A DNA stretch of 64,000 nucleotides from Massilia phyllostachyos (GCF_021044825.1 NZ_JAJNOC010000003.1:372001-436000), one strand, 5' to 3'; positions 1 through 9,042 are shown, counted from the stretch's first letter. The notes: a model not told the origin generated them from the sequence alone. Made by a program: numbers and translations.

Positions 1-1388
1 CGGCCGAGAAGACCGTCGAATCGGTGATGGGCGCGGCCGAGCACCAGCCGGACGCCTACCTGGTCAAGCCGATCACCGAGGGCGTGCTGCTCACGCGCCT
101 GAACCGGGTATGGCGCAAGAAGCAGATCTTCAACCCGATCGACCACGCCTACGCCGAGAAGGACTACCTGCGCGCGGCGCGCCTGTGCGACGAGCAGATC
201 GCCGGCAACCGCGCCCACGAGATCGACCTGCTGCGCATGAAGGCGCGCCTGATGGAGCGGTGCGGCGAGCCGGCCAAGGCGCGCGAGACCTACGAGCGGG
301 TGCTGGCCCAGCGCGAGTACCAGTGGGCGCGCTCGGGCCTGGCCAAGATCCGCATGGCCGACGGCGACTACGAGCAGGCGCGCCAGATGTTCGCCACCGT
401 GATCGCCGAGAACCGCTACTACATCGACGCCTACGACCAGCTGGCGCGCGCCTACCAGAACATGGGCAAGCACGAGGAGGCGCTCGGCATCCTGGAGCGC
501 GCCGCCAAGCTGTCGCCGAATTCGGTGCCGCGCCAGCGCAGCCTGGGCCAGGCCTGCCTGAAGCTGGGGAACGTCGGCATGGCCGAGAAGGCCTTCCGCA
601 AGTGCATCGCGATCGGCGAGTATTCGATCCGCAAGACGCCCGACGCTTATCTTGGCCTGGCGCGCGTGTGCGGGCTGAAGAACGATCCGAAGGAAGCGCT
701 GCTGCTCTTGAACGCGGCGGTGCGCGAGTTCTCGGCCGAGCACCCGGACATCGCGCTGCGCGCCAAGATCACCGAGGGCCTGGTGTACCACGAGAGCGGC
801 GACTACCGGCGCGCGCGCAAGGCCGGCGACGAACTGGAAGCCCTCTTGAGCGCGACGCCGGAACGTCCCGACGTGCCGACCTGCATCGAGATGGCGACCC
901 TGCTGTTCGCGGTCGGCGTGAAGGAAGCGCCGGTCGAGCTGCTGTGCTACGTGATCCGCAACAACCACGACAACGTGCTGCTGCAGGACGAGGTGCAGAA
1001 GATTTTCGAGAAGGCGCGCATGGGCGACGAAGGCGAGGCCCTGATCCGCAAGGCGCGCAAGGAAGCGGTCGACCTGATGAACCAGGGCGTCTTGCTGTGG
1101 AAGACCAACAAGCTGCCGGAGGCGGTGGAGTGGATGAGGAATGCGCGCGCGGCGCTGCCGCACAATGTGCGCATCCTGTTCAATTCGGCGCAGATCCTGG
1201 TGTCGTGCATGCAGCAGCGCGGGTTCAGCATCCTGCTGTCGGACGAGGCGCATGCGGTGCTGGGGCAGGCGGACCGGCTGGCGCCGGGGCAGCAGCGGTT
1301 TGCGCAGTTGATCGAGCAGTTGCTGGCGTTGGCGCCGAAGGTGGAGGAGGGGCCGGTGGCCGAGGCTAGTGCGGACGCTGCGAGCTGA
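1..1388 (+). CDS. Response regulator with C-terminal TPR array (5' truncated)
   Basis: The reading frame is open from the first base, so the true start lies upstream of the window. The first visible residues contain the motif YLVKPI, the conserved Lys-Pro turn at the end of a CheY-like receiver domain. The phospho-acceptor Asp would lie outside the window. The remaining ~430 residues are helical and rich in tetratricopeptide-like repeats (for example the stretch around YDQLARAYQNMGKHEEALGI), suggesting a protein-interaction output rather than DNA binding. This receiver-plus-TPR layout occurs in pseudomonads and betaproteobacteria, and its targets are mostly unknown. No partner kinase is visible next to it. 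An alternative ATG at 24 exists but would remove conserved receiver sequence. The family call is firm; the function is inferred. Confidence 0.85.
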   Translation, partial: AEKTVESVMGAAEHQPDAYLVKPITEGVLLTRLNRVWRKKQIFNPIDHAYAEKDYLRAARLCDEQIAGNRAHEIDLLRMKARLMERCGEPAKARETYERVLAQREYQWARSGLAKIRMADGDYEQARQMFATVIAENRYYIDAYDQLARAYQNMGKHEEALGILERAAKLSPNSVPRQRSLGQACLKLGNVGMAEKAFRKCIAIGEYSIRKTPDAYLGLARVCGLKNDPKEALLLLNAAVREFSAEHPDIALRAKITEGLVYHESGDYRRARKAGDELEALLSATPERPDVPTCIEMATLLFAVGVKEAPVELLCYVIRNNHDNVLLQDEVQKIFEKARMGDEGEALIRKARKEAVDLMNQGVLLWKTNKLPEAVEWMRNARAALPHNVRILFNSAQILVSCMQQRGFSILLSDEAHAVLGQADRLAPGQQRFAQLIEQLLALAPKVEEGPVAEASADAAS

Positions 1389-1394
1389 TCGACG

Positions 1395-1508
1395 AACTTG
1401 GGTTCCGGCCTTCGCCGGAATTCGTAGGCGCCAGTGGCGCGTACGACGTTGTTTGAGTTAGCCGTTAGCCTCAAGACCGTCATCCCGGCGAAGGCCGGGA
1501 ACCAAGTT
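1395..1508. repeat. Inverted pair of REP-like palindromes
   Basis: Two GC-rich palindromic units face each other between the TPR protein and the LysR gene. The left arm (1395-1421) begins AACTTGGGTTCCGGCC and the right arm (1482-1508) ends GGCCGGGAACCAAGTT, so the ends are near-perfect inverted repeats about 60 bp apart. Each arm carries the core CGGC-GAAG-GCCG. The core resembles the elements at 12757, 18039, 39273 and 57508. Confidence 0.6.
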
Positions 1509-1510
1509 TG

Positions 1511-2416
1511 CTAGCGTACCGCTTCGCTCTTGACGAAGTCGACGAAAGCCCGCAAGGGAGCTGGCAGCAATCGCCGCCCCGCATAATACAAATACGGCCC
1601 CGAAAACCGCGGCCACCACTCCTCCAGCACCGGCGCCAATTCACCCCGCGCCAGATACGGCTTCAGCCAATCCTCGAACAGATACACGATCCCGGTCCCC
1701 GCCACCGCCGCATCGACCGCCAGATCGACCGCCCCGCCGATCTGCACCAGCAGCGGCCCGGACGGATCCACGGTCAAGACCTCGCCCTCGCGCTCGAACT
1801 GCCAGTCGATCATCGCCCCGCTGGGAAAGCGACCGCGCAGGCAGTCGTGGGAAAGCAGGTCGCGCGGATGCTCGGGACGCCCGCGCCGCGCCAGGTAATC
1901 GGGTGAGGCCGCCGCAGCGAGGCGCTGCACGCGCGGGCCGATCGGCACCGCCACCATGTCCTGCTCCAGCCGCTCCTCGTAGCGGATGCCGGCGTCGCAG
2001 CCGGCCGCCAGCACGTCGACGAAGCTTTCCTCGGCGGTGACTTCGAGCCGGATCTCGGGATAGGCGGCCAGGAAGCGCGGCACGATCGAGGGCAGCACCA
2101 GGCGCGCGGCGCTCATCGGCACGTTCAGGCGCAGGGTCCCGGCCGGGGTGTCGCGAAAGCCGTTGACGACGTCGAGCGCGCTTTCCACTTCACTCAGCAC
2201 GGGATCGAGCCGCGCCAGCAGGCTCTGGCCGGCCTCGGTGGGCACGACACTGCGCGTGGTACGGTTCAGCAGGCGCACGCCGAGGCGCGCTTCCAGGCGC
2301 CGCACCGCGTCGCTCAGGCCGGATGCGCTGCTGTCGCTCAGGCGCGCGGCGTCGCGAAAGCCGCCGGCGCGCGCTACCGCCACAAAGGCGGACAAGTCTC
2401 CGAGATCGATTTTCAT
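1511..2416 (-). CDS. LysR-family transcriptional regulator
   Basis: A 301-residue protein with an N-terminal winged helix-turn-helix (DLSAFVAVARAGGFRDAAR, then RRLEARLGVRLLNRTTRSV) and a LysR substrate-binding domain. The length is normal for the family. The ORF is open 39 codons further upstream, but the family alignment begins at MKIDLGDLSAF, so the start at 2416 is chosen. It is divergent from the aldo-keto reductase at 2514, the usual layout for a LysR regulator and its target. The shared 97-bp intergenic region holds a CGTACAA/TTGTACG inverted repeat. The inducer is unknown. Confidence 0.9.
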   Translation of the reverse strand: MKIDLGDLSAFVAVARAGGFRDAARLSDSSASGLSDAVRRLEARLGVRLLNRTTRSVVPTEAGQSLLARLDPVLSEVESALDVVNGFRDTPAGTLRLNVPMSAARLVLPSIVPRFLAAYPEIRLEVTAEESFVDVLAAGCDAGIRYEERLEQDMVAVPIGPRVQRLAAAASPDYLARRGRPEHPRDLLSHDCLRGRFPSGAMIDWQFEREGEVLTVDPSGPLLVQIGGAVDLAVDAAVAGTGIVYLFEDWLKPYLARGELAPVLEEWWPRFSGPYLYYAGRRLLPAPLRAFVDFVKSEAVR

Positions 2417-2428
2417 TGTTCGCTTTTT

Positions 2429-2462
2429 CGTACAACCCGTTCGATGTTGATCGGATTGTACG
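2429..2462. promoter_or_regulatory. Inverted repeat in the divergent LysR/aldo-keto reductase promoter region
   Basis: CGTACAA (2429-2435) and TTGTACG (2456-2462) form a 7-bp inverted repeat with a 20-bp spacer. It lies between two divergent starts, as expected of a LysR-type operator. No binding evidence beyond symmetry and position. Confidence 0.4.
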
Positions 2463-2513
2463 CCATGGCGCGCGCACGTATCGTCGAGGGACTGACCAAC
2501 CAAGGAGAACACC

Positions 2514-3374
2514 ATGAATACCATGAACAACACATATCGTCTCGGTTCGCGCGAAATCCGCCGTCTCGGCTACGGCGCCATGCAGCTGGCCGGCCCCGGC
2601 GTCTTCGGTCCGCCGCCGGATCGCGAGGCGGCGCTCGCCGTGCTGCGCGAAGCCGTCGAACTCGGCGTCGACCATATCGACACCTCGGATTTCTACGGGC
2701 CGCACATCACCAACCAGCTGATCCGTGAAGCCCTGCATCCGTATGCGGACGACCTGACCATCGTCACCAAGGTCGGCGCGCGGCGCGATGCTCAGGCCAA
2801 CTGGCTGCTGGCCGATGCGGACGCGGAGCTGGAACAGGCCGTGCACGACAACCTGCGCAACCTGGGCCTCGAACGGCTGGATGTGGTGAACATGCGCATC
2901 ATGTTCGACGTGCACGGGCCGGCCGAAGGTTCGATCGCCCGGCAGGTCGAAGCGTTGGCCGCGCTGCGCGAACGCGGGCTGGTGCAGCACATCGGCCTGA
3001 GCAACGTGACGATGGCGCAGCTCGAGGAAGCGCAGCGCATCGTGCCCATCGCCTGCGTGCAGAACATGTACAACCTGGTGCACCGCCAGGACGACGCCAT
3101 GATCGACGCGCTGGCGCGGCAGGGCATCGCCTATGTGCCGTTCTTCCCGCTGGGCGGCTTCTCGCCGCTGCAGTCCGAGGGCTTGTCCGACGTTGCACGC
3201 CGTTTGACGGCGACGCCGATGCAGGTCGCCATCGCCTGGCTGCTGCAACGCTCGCCCAACATCCTCCTGATACCCGGTACCAAGTCGGTGACCCACCTGC
3301 GCGAGAACCTGGCCGCCGCCGATCTGGTGCTGGACGAGGAAGCGCTGGCGGCGCTCGAGAAGATCGGTCGCTAG
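2514..3374 (+). CDS. Aldo/keto reductase
   Basis: A 286-residue (alpha/beta)8-barrel NADPH-dependent oxidoreductase. Visible family features are the N-terminal LGYGAMQLAG strand, the HIDTSDFYG segment carrying catalytic Asp and Tyr, the TKVGAR segment with the catalytic Lys, and the C-terminal LLIPGTKSVTHLREN coenzyme-binding motif. The ATG follows an AAGGAG ribosome-binding site. It probably reduces small aldehydes or ketones; the substrate cannot be read from sequence. It is likely controlled by the divergent LysR gene. Its stop overlaps the stop of the convergent patatin gene within the palindrome CTAG (3371-3374). Confidence 0.92.
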   Translation: MNTMNNTYRLGSREIRRLGYGAMQLAGPGVFGPPPDREAALAVLREAVELGVDHIDTSDFYGPHITNQLIREALHPYADDLTIVTKVGARRDAQANWLLADADAELEQAVHDNLRNLGLERLDVVNMRIMFDVHGPAEGSIARQVEALAALRERGLVQHIGLSNVTMAQLEEAQRIVPIACVQNMYNLVHRQDDAMIDALARQGIAYVPFFPLGGFSPLQSEGLSDVARRLTATPMQVAIAWLLQRSPNILLIPGTKSVTHLRENLAAADLVLDEEALAALEKIGR

Positions 3375-6300
3375 GAGCTGTCGGCCGGTCCGTGCCGGCG
3401 CCGCAGCTCGTCGCACAACGCCCCGACGTCGAAGCCGCCTGCGCGGGCCTGGATGGCTGTCGCTGCCGGGCCGAGCGCGCACTCGGCGACGTACTGGCCC
3501 AGCGCCCGGTAGCTTTCGAACTGGGTCTCGTCGAACCACTGGTCGGCCGTGCTCTCGTGCGGATAGCTGGGGTGGACCTTGCGGTAGTTGAGCAGGTCGG
3601 CGTTCTCGCGGCCGACGATGGCCGGCTTCAGGTAGAGCAGGGTGCCGTCGACGCCGCCCGCGTCGACCGCGCTGTAGCGCACCGTGCCGATCGCGCAGCT
3701 GGCGCCGCACAGGCCTTCGCCGCCGCGCTGGGCCAGCTTGCCGACGTCGAGGTCGATGCGCACGTGCAGGTCGGTGGCGCACTTGCGGATCGCGTTGCCG
3801 AGGTCCTCGAAGGAGAGCAGGCCGTCGCTGGCCACGTCCACCGCGATGATGAGGCGGCAGCGGCGCCGCACCAGTTCGTAGATGCCGAGGTTGTCGAAGT
3901 GGCCGCCGTCGGACAGGTAGACGTAGCTGGCGTCGGCATTGGTCAGCCCGAACAGCTCGGCCAACAGGCTGAACAGCCCGACCGGCGGCGAGGACTGCTG
4001 CCACGCTTCCTTGCGCGGATTCGGGCACCAGCGTCCGAGGCGCACGTTAAACATCGTCATCAGGAAGTTCAGCGGCGGCGAGGAGTGCGCGCCCATGTTC
4101 GGGCTGGCGGCGGCGCCCGAGACCGCGATCGCCATTCCCAGCCGCACGCCGGCGTCGTCGTCCGCGCCGGCGCCGGAACGCGCGCCGTAGTCGCCGGTCG
4201 GCCGGTAGCAGCCGCGCGCAGCTTCGCTGCTGGCCGACTGTGGCGGCAGTTCGAAGCCGCAGTGGCGCGGCGTGAAGGTGAAGGAGGCGGCCTTGCGGGT
4301 GCGCCAGGCCAGTTCCTCGCCGCCGACCAGGTTCAATGAGGTGTTGATGATGTGGCAGGGCCGCTGCTGCTTGAGGTCCGCCAGCAGCGGGTCGTCGCTG
4401 GCGTCGAAGCCGGTGAAGGGGTGGGGCTTCCTGGCCCGGTTGCTGGCGCCGAAATAGGCGCGCACCAGGCGGTTCCGGTACAGCATGTAGAGCGAAAACT
4501 TGTTGATGTCCACGCGCCAGCCGAGCAGCAGGGCGGCCACCGAAAAGACGGCGAAGGCCGTGAACAGATGCGCGCCGCTGGTCGCCAGCGTGGCGCGGGC
4601 ATGCATGCCATAGACGCAGGTGAAGGCGACCGGCGCCGGGCAGGCCAGCTGAGGCGGCGCCACCACCCATTGGACGAAGGCGCCCAGCAGGGCGAACACG
4701 CCGGCCGTGAACACGTAGGGCGCGAGGCGTGCGCACAGGTCGAGGCGCCAGTCGGCGTTGCGCGTGCCCGCGCCGTTTCCCGTCCTGCTGCTGCTGCCGG
4801 CGCGCAGGCCGAACCAGGTGACGAACAGCCAGCCGGCGAAGGTGCTCAGGTAAGACCAGGGCTCGAAGGTGAGCCAGGCCCAGTGCAGCAGCGGCGCGAG
4901 AAAGAAAGCGACGCCGAACATGGTGACCCAGGCCAGCGCGAAGATCCAGGTCCAGGCGCCCTGGCGGCTCCACCATTCGCGGCTGGCGTCGCTGTACATG
5001 CGGCCGATCAGGCCGATCATCAGCGTCATGGTGCCGGCGAACAGCGCCATCATGAGCGGCATGCCGAAGGTGGTCAGGGCGATCGCGTTGTTCAGCACCG
5101 GGTGCCGGCTGGGGTTCGGCAGCACGGCCAGGCCGGCCAGCAGCAGCACCGCGCCCAGGGTCAGCGCGCCGACCGCGCACAGCAGGTGCGACAGGCCTTC
5201 GATCACCTCGCCGCGGCTCAGGTCCGCCGGCGGGCGGTGCGGCTGCAGGCGGTGCATGACGGCCAGCGCCAGCGCGCACAGCACCAGCACCGCGGAGAGC
5301 GACAGCAAGCCGTTGACGATGTGCTCCGCGCTCTCGCGCGACAGCAGCTGCACCATCATCTCGGGCGCGAAGGCGCGCGCCGAGGCGCACAGCACCGCCA
5401 GCACCGCCACCAGCGCCGCCGTGCACAAGGTGTAGCCGGCGCGCCGGTAGACGCTGATGCGGTCGTGCGCCATGTACCAGCCGCAGGCCCACACCACGAA
5501 ATAGACGAAGCCGGGCGCCAGCAGCCACTGCGCGCGGCCCTGCAGTTCCGCCGGCAGCGCGCCCAGTTCCCAGAACGGCGCCATGCCGCCGTGGCGCCAC
5601 AGGCCCACGCTGCCGAGGAAGCCCGCCAGCAGCAAGGGCAGGTTGATCCACCAGAGCACCGCGCCCTGCGACAGCGGGAAACGGCGCAGCCCGCGCGAGC
5701 CGGAAGGTTTACTGGAGATGCTCAGGGCGATGCAGAACACGGCCGCCAGGAACAACAGGATGCCGAGCAGCCAGGCCAGGTCGGTGTAAGCCGCCCACGG
5801 CCCGTTTGGGCCCACGATGCGGTGCACCGCCCACACGGCGGCGCGCGGCAGCAGCAGCAGGGCGCACAGCCAGGCCACCAGCATGGTCAGGTTCAGGCCC
5901 GTGTTGCGGGCATAGGTGCCGATCAGGGTCCAGGTGTCGGCGCTGAACATGCCGCCGCGCGGCGACAGGTAGTTGCTGTACTGGCGAAGAAAACGGATCG
6001 CCGGCGCCTCGGCCGTGCCGGCGGGCGGCGCCAGCAGCGCCTCGACCTGCTGGATGTCGCCGCCCTGTTCGTGGATGCAGGTGGAGAGCCAGCCGCCGAT
6101 GAAGCCGCCGCCGGAGACGGTCGACAGGTAATCGAGGTGGCGCAGCATTTTCTGGCCGGCCATGGCCTGCAGCACGTCCAGGCCGAAAGTGGCGCTGCGT
6201 ACGCCGCCGCCGGACAGGGCGAGGCCGACCAGGCCGGCGCCGTGGGCGCGTTCCACCGGTTCGTCGGGCGCGCCGGCGCTTTCCGGCTGCGGGCGCAGCA

Positions 6301-6547
6301 GCGCGAGTTCGTCGCGGAAGACGTCGGAGAAGGTGGCGCCGCTGACTTCGTCCAGGCGCCGCAGGGTTGGCGCATCGAGCAGGCCGCGGCCCGTGATGCC
6401 TTGGCGGCGGCGGAATTCGACGATGGCTTCGGACAGTTCTCCCAGCGTGCAGGCCTGCGGCGGCGGCCGGCAGCCGGCCGCCTCCAGCTTGCGGCGCAGG
6501 TCGGCAAGCCGTGAGGGCGTCAGGCTGGCGGGGTTGAAGGAAAGCAC
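3371..6547 (-). CDS. Large patatin-like phospholipase with an internal multi-pass membrane domain
   Basis: About 1058 residues. Near residues 112-150 there is a patatin oxyanion motif (SGGGVRSATFG) and a nucleophile elbow (STVSGGGFIGGW). The catalytic Asp motif (LSDGGHFDNLGIYELV) appears only about 735 residues later. Between them lie many hydrophobic stretches, roughly residues 190-660, likely a multi-helix membrane domain. The fold therefore appears split by an insertion, and the product is probably a membrane-bound lipid acyl hydrolase. An in-frame ATG at 6574 exists, but the GTG at 6547 has a well-placed AGGAG, so GTG is preferred. Its stop lies inside the CTAG shared with the convergent reductase. 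The substrate is unknown. Confidence 0.82.
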   Translation of the reverse strand: MLSFNPASLTPSRLADLRRKLEAAGCRPPPQACTLGELSEAIVEFRRRQGITGRGLLDAPTLRRLDEVSGATFSDVFRDELALLRPQPESAGAPDEPVERAHGAGLVGLALSGGGVRSATFGLDVLQAMAGQKMLRHLDYLSTVSGGGFIGGWLSTCIHEQGGDIQQVEALLAPPAGTAEAPAIRFLRQYSNYLSPRGGMFSADTWTLIGTYARNTGLNLTMLVAWLCALLLLPRAAVWAVHRIVGPNGPWAAYTDLAWLLGILLFLAAVFCIALSISSKPSGSRGLRRFPLSQGAVLWWINLPLLLAGFLGSVGLWRHGGMAPFWELGALPAELQGRAQWLLAPGFVYFVVWACGWYMAHDRISVYRRAGYTLCTAALVAVLAVLCASARAFAPEMMVQLLSRESAEHIVNGLLSLSAVLVLCALALAVMHRLQPHRPPADLSRGEVIEGLSHLLCAVGALTLGAVLLLAGLAVLPNPSRHPVLNNAIALTTFGMPLMMALFAGTMTLMIGLIGRMYSDASREWWSRQGAWTWIFALAWVTMFGVAFFLAPLLHWAWLTFEPWSYLSTFAGWLFVTWFGLRAGSSSRTGNGAGTRNADWRLDLCARLAPYVFTAGVFALLGAFVQWVVAPPQLACPAPVAFTCVYGMHARATLATSGAHLFTAFAVFSVAALLLGWRVDINKFSLYMLYRNRLVRAYFGASNRARKPHPFTGFDASDDPLLADLKQQRPCHIINTSLNLVGGEELAWRTRKAASFTFTPRHCGFELPPQSASSEAARGCYRPTGDYGARSGAGADDDAGVRLGMAIAVSGAAASPNMGAHSSPPLNFLMTMFNVRLGRWCPNPRKEAWQQSSPPVGLFSLLAELFGLTNADASYVYLSDGGHFDNLGIYELVRRRCRLIIAVDVASDGLLSFEDLGNAIRKCATDLHVRIDLDVGKLAQRGGEGLCGASCAIGTVRYSAVDAGGVDGTLLYLKPAIVGRENADLLNYRKVHPSYPHESTADQWFDETQFESYRALGQYVAECALGPAATAIQARAGGFDVGALCDELRRRHGPADSS

Positions 6548-6765
6548 GCGCGCTCCTGCTGGATGAGGGGGCATGAAGCGGACTCATGCCTGCCGTTCCA
6601 GTTCAGCACGCTAAAACGCGGCACACCCGCATCTGGATCAATGTGTATGACGAATGTGTCAAAAATGGCTTGTGAAAAAGGACAAAGTTTCCACCCATAA
6701 AGGAACTCGGCCAATCCCGAAGCTGGTCTATGATGTCGAAATGACATTCTCTATTCTTCCATGAA

Positions 6766-8313
6766 ATGTCCGGGACCTTGAACCGCAAGACAAGGCTCGA
6801 ACTGCCCGTAGCGATCGCCTGGGCCTGCGCCTGCGTCGCCGCCACCTGCATGCTGGGCTGGATGATCGACGTCCATGCGCTGGTCTCGCTTCTGCCCGGC
6901 CTGCCCGTGATGGTGCCGCTGACGGCCGCGCTCACCCTGCTGGCCAGCTGGACGCTGTGCCAGCGCCAGCGCGCCGGCGGCGCCGGGCTGGCGCCGGCCA
7001 TCGTGCTGGTGGCGATCGCGACGCTCATTTTGACGACCTATGGCGCCGAGCGGCTGGGGCTGCTGGAGAAGCCGATCGTTCGCAGCGGCGCCTGGGGCGT
7101 CTCGTCGCCGATCACGGCCAGCATGTTCCTCGGCATCGGCCTGAGCCTGGCGACCCTGTCCGCGCCGCGCCTGATCCGGCATTCGCAATGGCTGGCGCTT
7201 GCGGTGCTCTTCCTGTCCTCCCTGACGCTGGCGGGTTACTTGTCCCGGGATACCTTTCTCTATCAACTCTTGCCGGGCACGGGTACCTCGATCCTGACCT
7301 CGCTGGTGCTGATCAGCCTCTCGATCGGCAGCCTGGCCTCACGCCCGCGCGAAGGCATCATGGTGGCGGTCGCCGGCCCGGCGACACGGGCACGGATCGC
7401 CCGGCGCCTGCTGCTGGCGACGGCCGCGATGCCGGTGCTGTGCGGGGTGGGGGTCTGGACCGCGCTGCACGTCGACCTGGTCGACACCGATACCGCGATC
7501 GCCTTGCTGGTCTGGGGCATCTCCGCCTTCCTCGTGGTAAGCACCTGGCAGGGCGCCCTGCGCCTGGGCCGGGCCGAGGCCGCGCTGGAAGAGGCGATGC
7601 TGGCGCTGCGCGAAGCGGACGCCAACAAGGACCGCTTCCTGGCGGTGCTCGCGCACGAGCTGCGCAATCCGCTGGCGCCGTTGCGCACCGCCGCCGACTT
7701 GCTGCGCCTGCCCGCCGGCCTCGAGGCGGCCCAGCAGCGCCGCACCGGCGACATCGTGGCGCGCCAGGTCGACGCCATGAGCCACCTGATCGAAGACCTG
7801 CTCGACGTCTCGCGCACCCGGCAGGGCCTGATCGCCATCGACCGCGCGCCGGTCGACCTGCACACGGTGGCCGGCGACGCGGTCGAGCAGACCCGCTCGC
7901 TGATGGCCCACCGCGGCCACCGGCTGCTGACCGAGCTGCCCGACGTCCATCCGCGCATCCTGGGCGACCACAAGCGGCTGGTGCAGGTGCTGGCCAACCT
8001 GCTGGTGAATTCGGCCAGGTACACGCCGGAAGGCGGCGAGATCACGCTGGCGCTGCGGGTCCGCCCCGGCTATGCGGACATCGTGGTGCGCGACAACGGG
8101 ATCGGCATCGATACCGTCATGCTGGGGCGCATTTTCGACTCGTTCACGCAGGCCCAGCGCAATCCGGAACGCGGCGAGGGCGGCCTGGGTCTTGGCCTGT
8201 CCCTGGTCAAGAAGCTGGTGGAACTGCATGGTGGAACCGTGACTGCCAGCAGCGCCGGGGTAGGACAGGGCAGTGCGTTCACGGTGACGCTGCCGGTCGG
8301 GGCCGAGGGGTAG
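6766..8313 (+). CDS. Membrane-bound sensor histidine kinase (orphan)
   Basis: A 515-residue protein whose first ~260 residues hold several transmembrane helices and no obvious periplasmic ligand domain. The kinase core follows: H-box AHELRNPLAPLRT with phospho-acceptor His near residue 297, N-box NLLVNSARYTPEGG near 410, G1 RDNGIGID and G2 GEGGLGLGLSLVKKL. No receiver domain is fused and no response regulator is adjacent, so it is an orphan kinase. The membrane region resembles integral-membrane sensor modules, but I could not assign it to a named MASE family. It ends 6 bp before the convergent methyltransferase stop, leaving no room for a terminator. Confidence 0.9.
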   Translation: MSGTLNRKTRLELPVAIAWACACVAATCMLGWMIDVHALVSLLPGLPVMVPLTAALTLLASWTLCQRQRAGGAGLAPAIVLVAIATLILTTYGAERLGLLEKPIVRSGAWGVSSPITASMFLGIGLSLATLSAPRLIRHSQWLALAVLFLSSLTLAGYLSRDTFLYQLLPGTGTSILTSLVLISLSIGSLASRPREGIMVAVAGPATRARIARRLLLATAAMPVLCGVGVWTALHVDLVDTDTAIALLVWGISAFLVVSTWQGALRLGRAEAALEEAMLALREADANKDRFLAVLAHELRNPLAPLRTAADLLRLPAGLEAAQQRRTGDIVARQVDAMSHLIEDLLDVSRTRQGLIAIDRAPVDLHTVAGDAVEQTRSLMAHRGHRLLTELPDVHPRILGDHKRLVQVLANLLVNSARYTPEGGEITLALRVRPGYADIVVRDNGIGIDTVMLGRIFDSFTQAQRNPERGEGGLGLGLSLVKKLVELHGGTVTASSAGVGQGSAFTVTLPVGAEG

Positions 8314-8319
8314 GCAGCT

Positions 8320-8997
8320 TCAAGGTTTGTAGGCGACCCAGCCGCGGAAACTCAGGCCGGCGTAGAACAGGGCGACGCCGGTGAAGCCGGCCTGGCGCAG
8401 CATGTTCTCTTCTTCCTCGGGCGCCAGGATGGTGAGCCTGGCGCGGATCGTGTCGCAGGCCTGCCGCAGCTGGGCCGGGTCGGCGTCTTGCGCTGCGGAA
8501 TAGCCGACGTGGCGGGCGATCCATTGCGAACGTTCCGGCTCAGTCTGCGCGAAGCTGATGTGGGCCAGGGTGAAGGCGGCGCCGGATCGCAGGCGGCGGA
8601 AGATGTGTTCCAGCGTGGCCAGGCGCTGCTCGCGTGGAATGAAATGGAAGGTCAGCAGGGCGGTGGCGCCGTCGTAGGGACCGTCAGGGGCGCTGGCAAT
8701 ATAGCCTTGCAGCAGTTGCACTCGATCGGCGTGCGGCACGACCGTCTGCCGGGCTACCTTCAGCATCTCGGCGGACGGGTCGATACCGTCGAAGCACCAG
8801 CCCGGATACGCGTCGGCCAGCGCCTTCATCTCGAGCCCGCCGCCGGCGCCCAGCACCAGCATGTGTGCGTTCTCCGGAGCATGTTCCGCCAGCAGCATGC
8901 CGACCATGCGGTGGAGGCTGTCGAAGCCGGGAACCTGGCGCGGTGGACGTTCCGTATAGGATCTGGCGCTGTCCCTGTCGAAGAGTGGATGGGTCAT
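8320..8997 (-). CDS. Class I SAM-dependent methyltransferase
   Basis: A 225-residue Rossmann-fold methyltransferase. Motif I is LVLGAGGGLEMKAL, followed by the acidic FDGIDPSAEML, and motif IV lies around DGATALLTFHFIP. An upstream ATG at 9030 has no ribosome-binding site and overlaps a palindrome. The ATG at 8997 (MTHPLF) follows an AAGG and is preferred. The substrate is unknown; overall the sequence resembles small-molecule methyltransferases of the UbiE/Tam type. It is transcribed alone and is probably controlled through the palindrome at 9018-9042. Confidence 0.82.
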   Translation of the reverse strand: MTHPLFDRDSARSYTERPPRQVPGFDSLHRMVGMLLAEHAPENAHMLVLGAGGGLEMKALADAYPGWCFDGIDPSAEMLKVARQTVVPHADRVQLLQGYIASAPDGPYDGATALLTFHFIPREQRLATLEHIFRRLRSGAAFTLAHISFAQTEPERSQWIARHVGYSAAQDADPAQLRQACDTIRARLTILAPEEEENMLRQAGFTGVALFYAGLSFRGWVAYKP

Positions 8998-9017
8998 CCG
9001 GTGTGCCTTGATGGAAT

Positions 9018-9042
9018 TTACGTAACTCATTATGTTACATAA
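9018..9042. promoter_or_regulatory. Palindrome upstream of the methyltransferase gene
   Basis: TTACGTAAC (9018-9026), a 7-bp spacer, then GTTACATAA (9034-9042): an 8-of-9 inverted repeat just upstream of the preferred start. The size and symmetry suit a dimeric TetR- or MarR-type repressor site, but no adjacent regulator gene identifies the binder. Confidence 0.45.

Noticed and set aside
4352..6514. A 720-codon plus-strand ORF opposite the patatin gene
   Set aside because: Gln/Arg/Ala/His-rich shadow frame. The minus-strand frame has patatin motifs and transmembrane helices.
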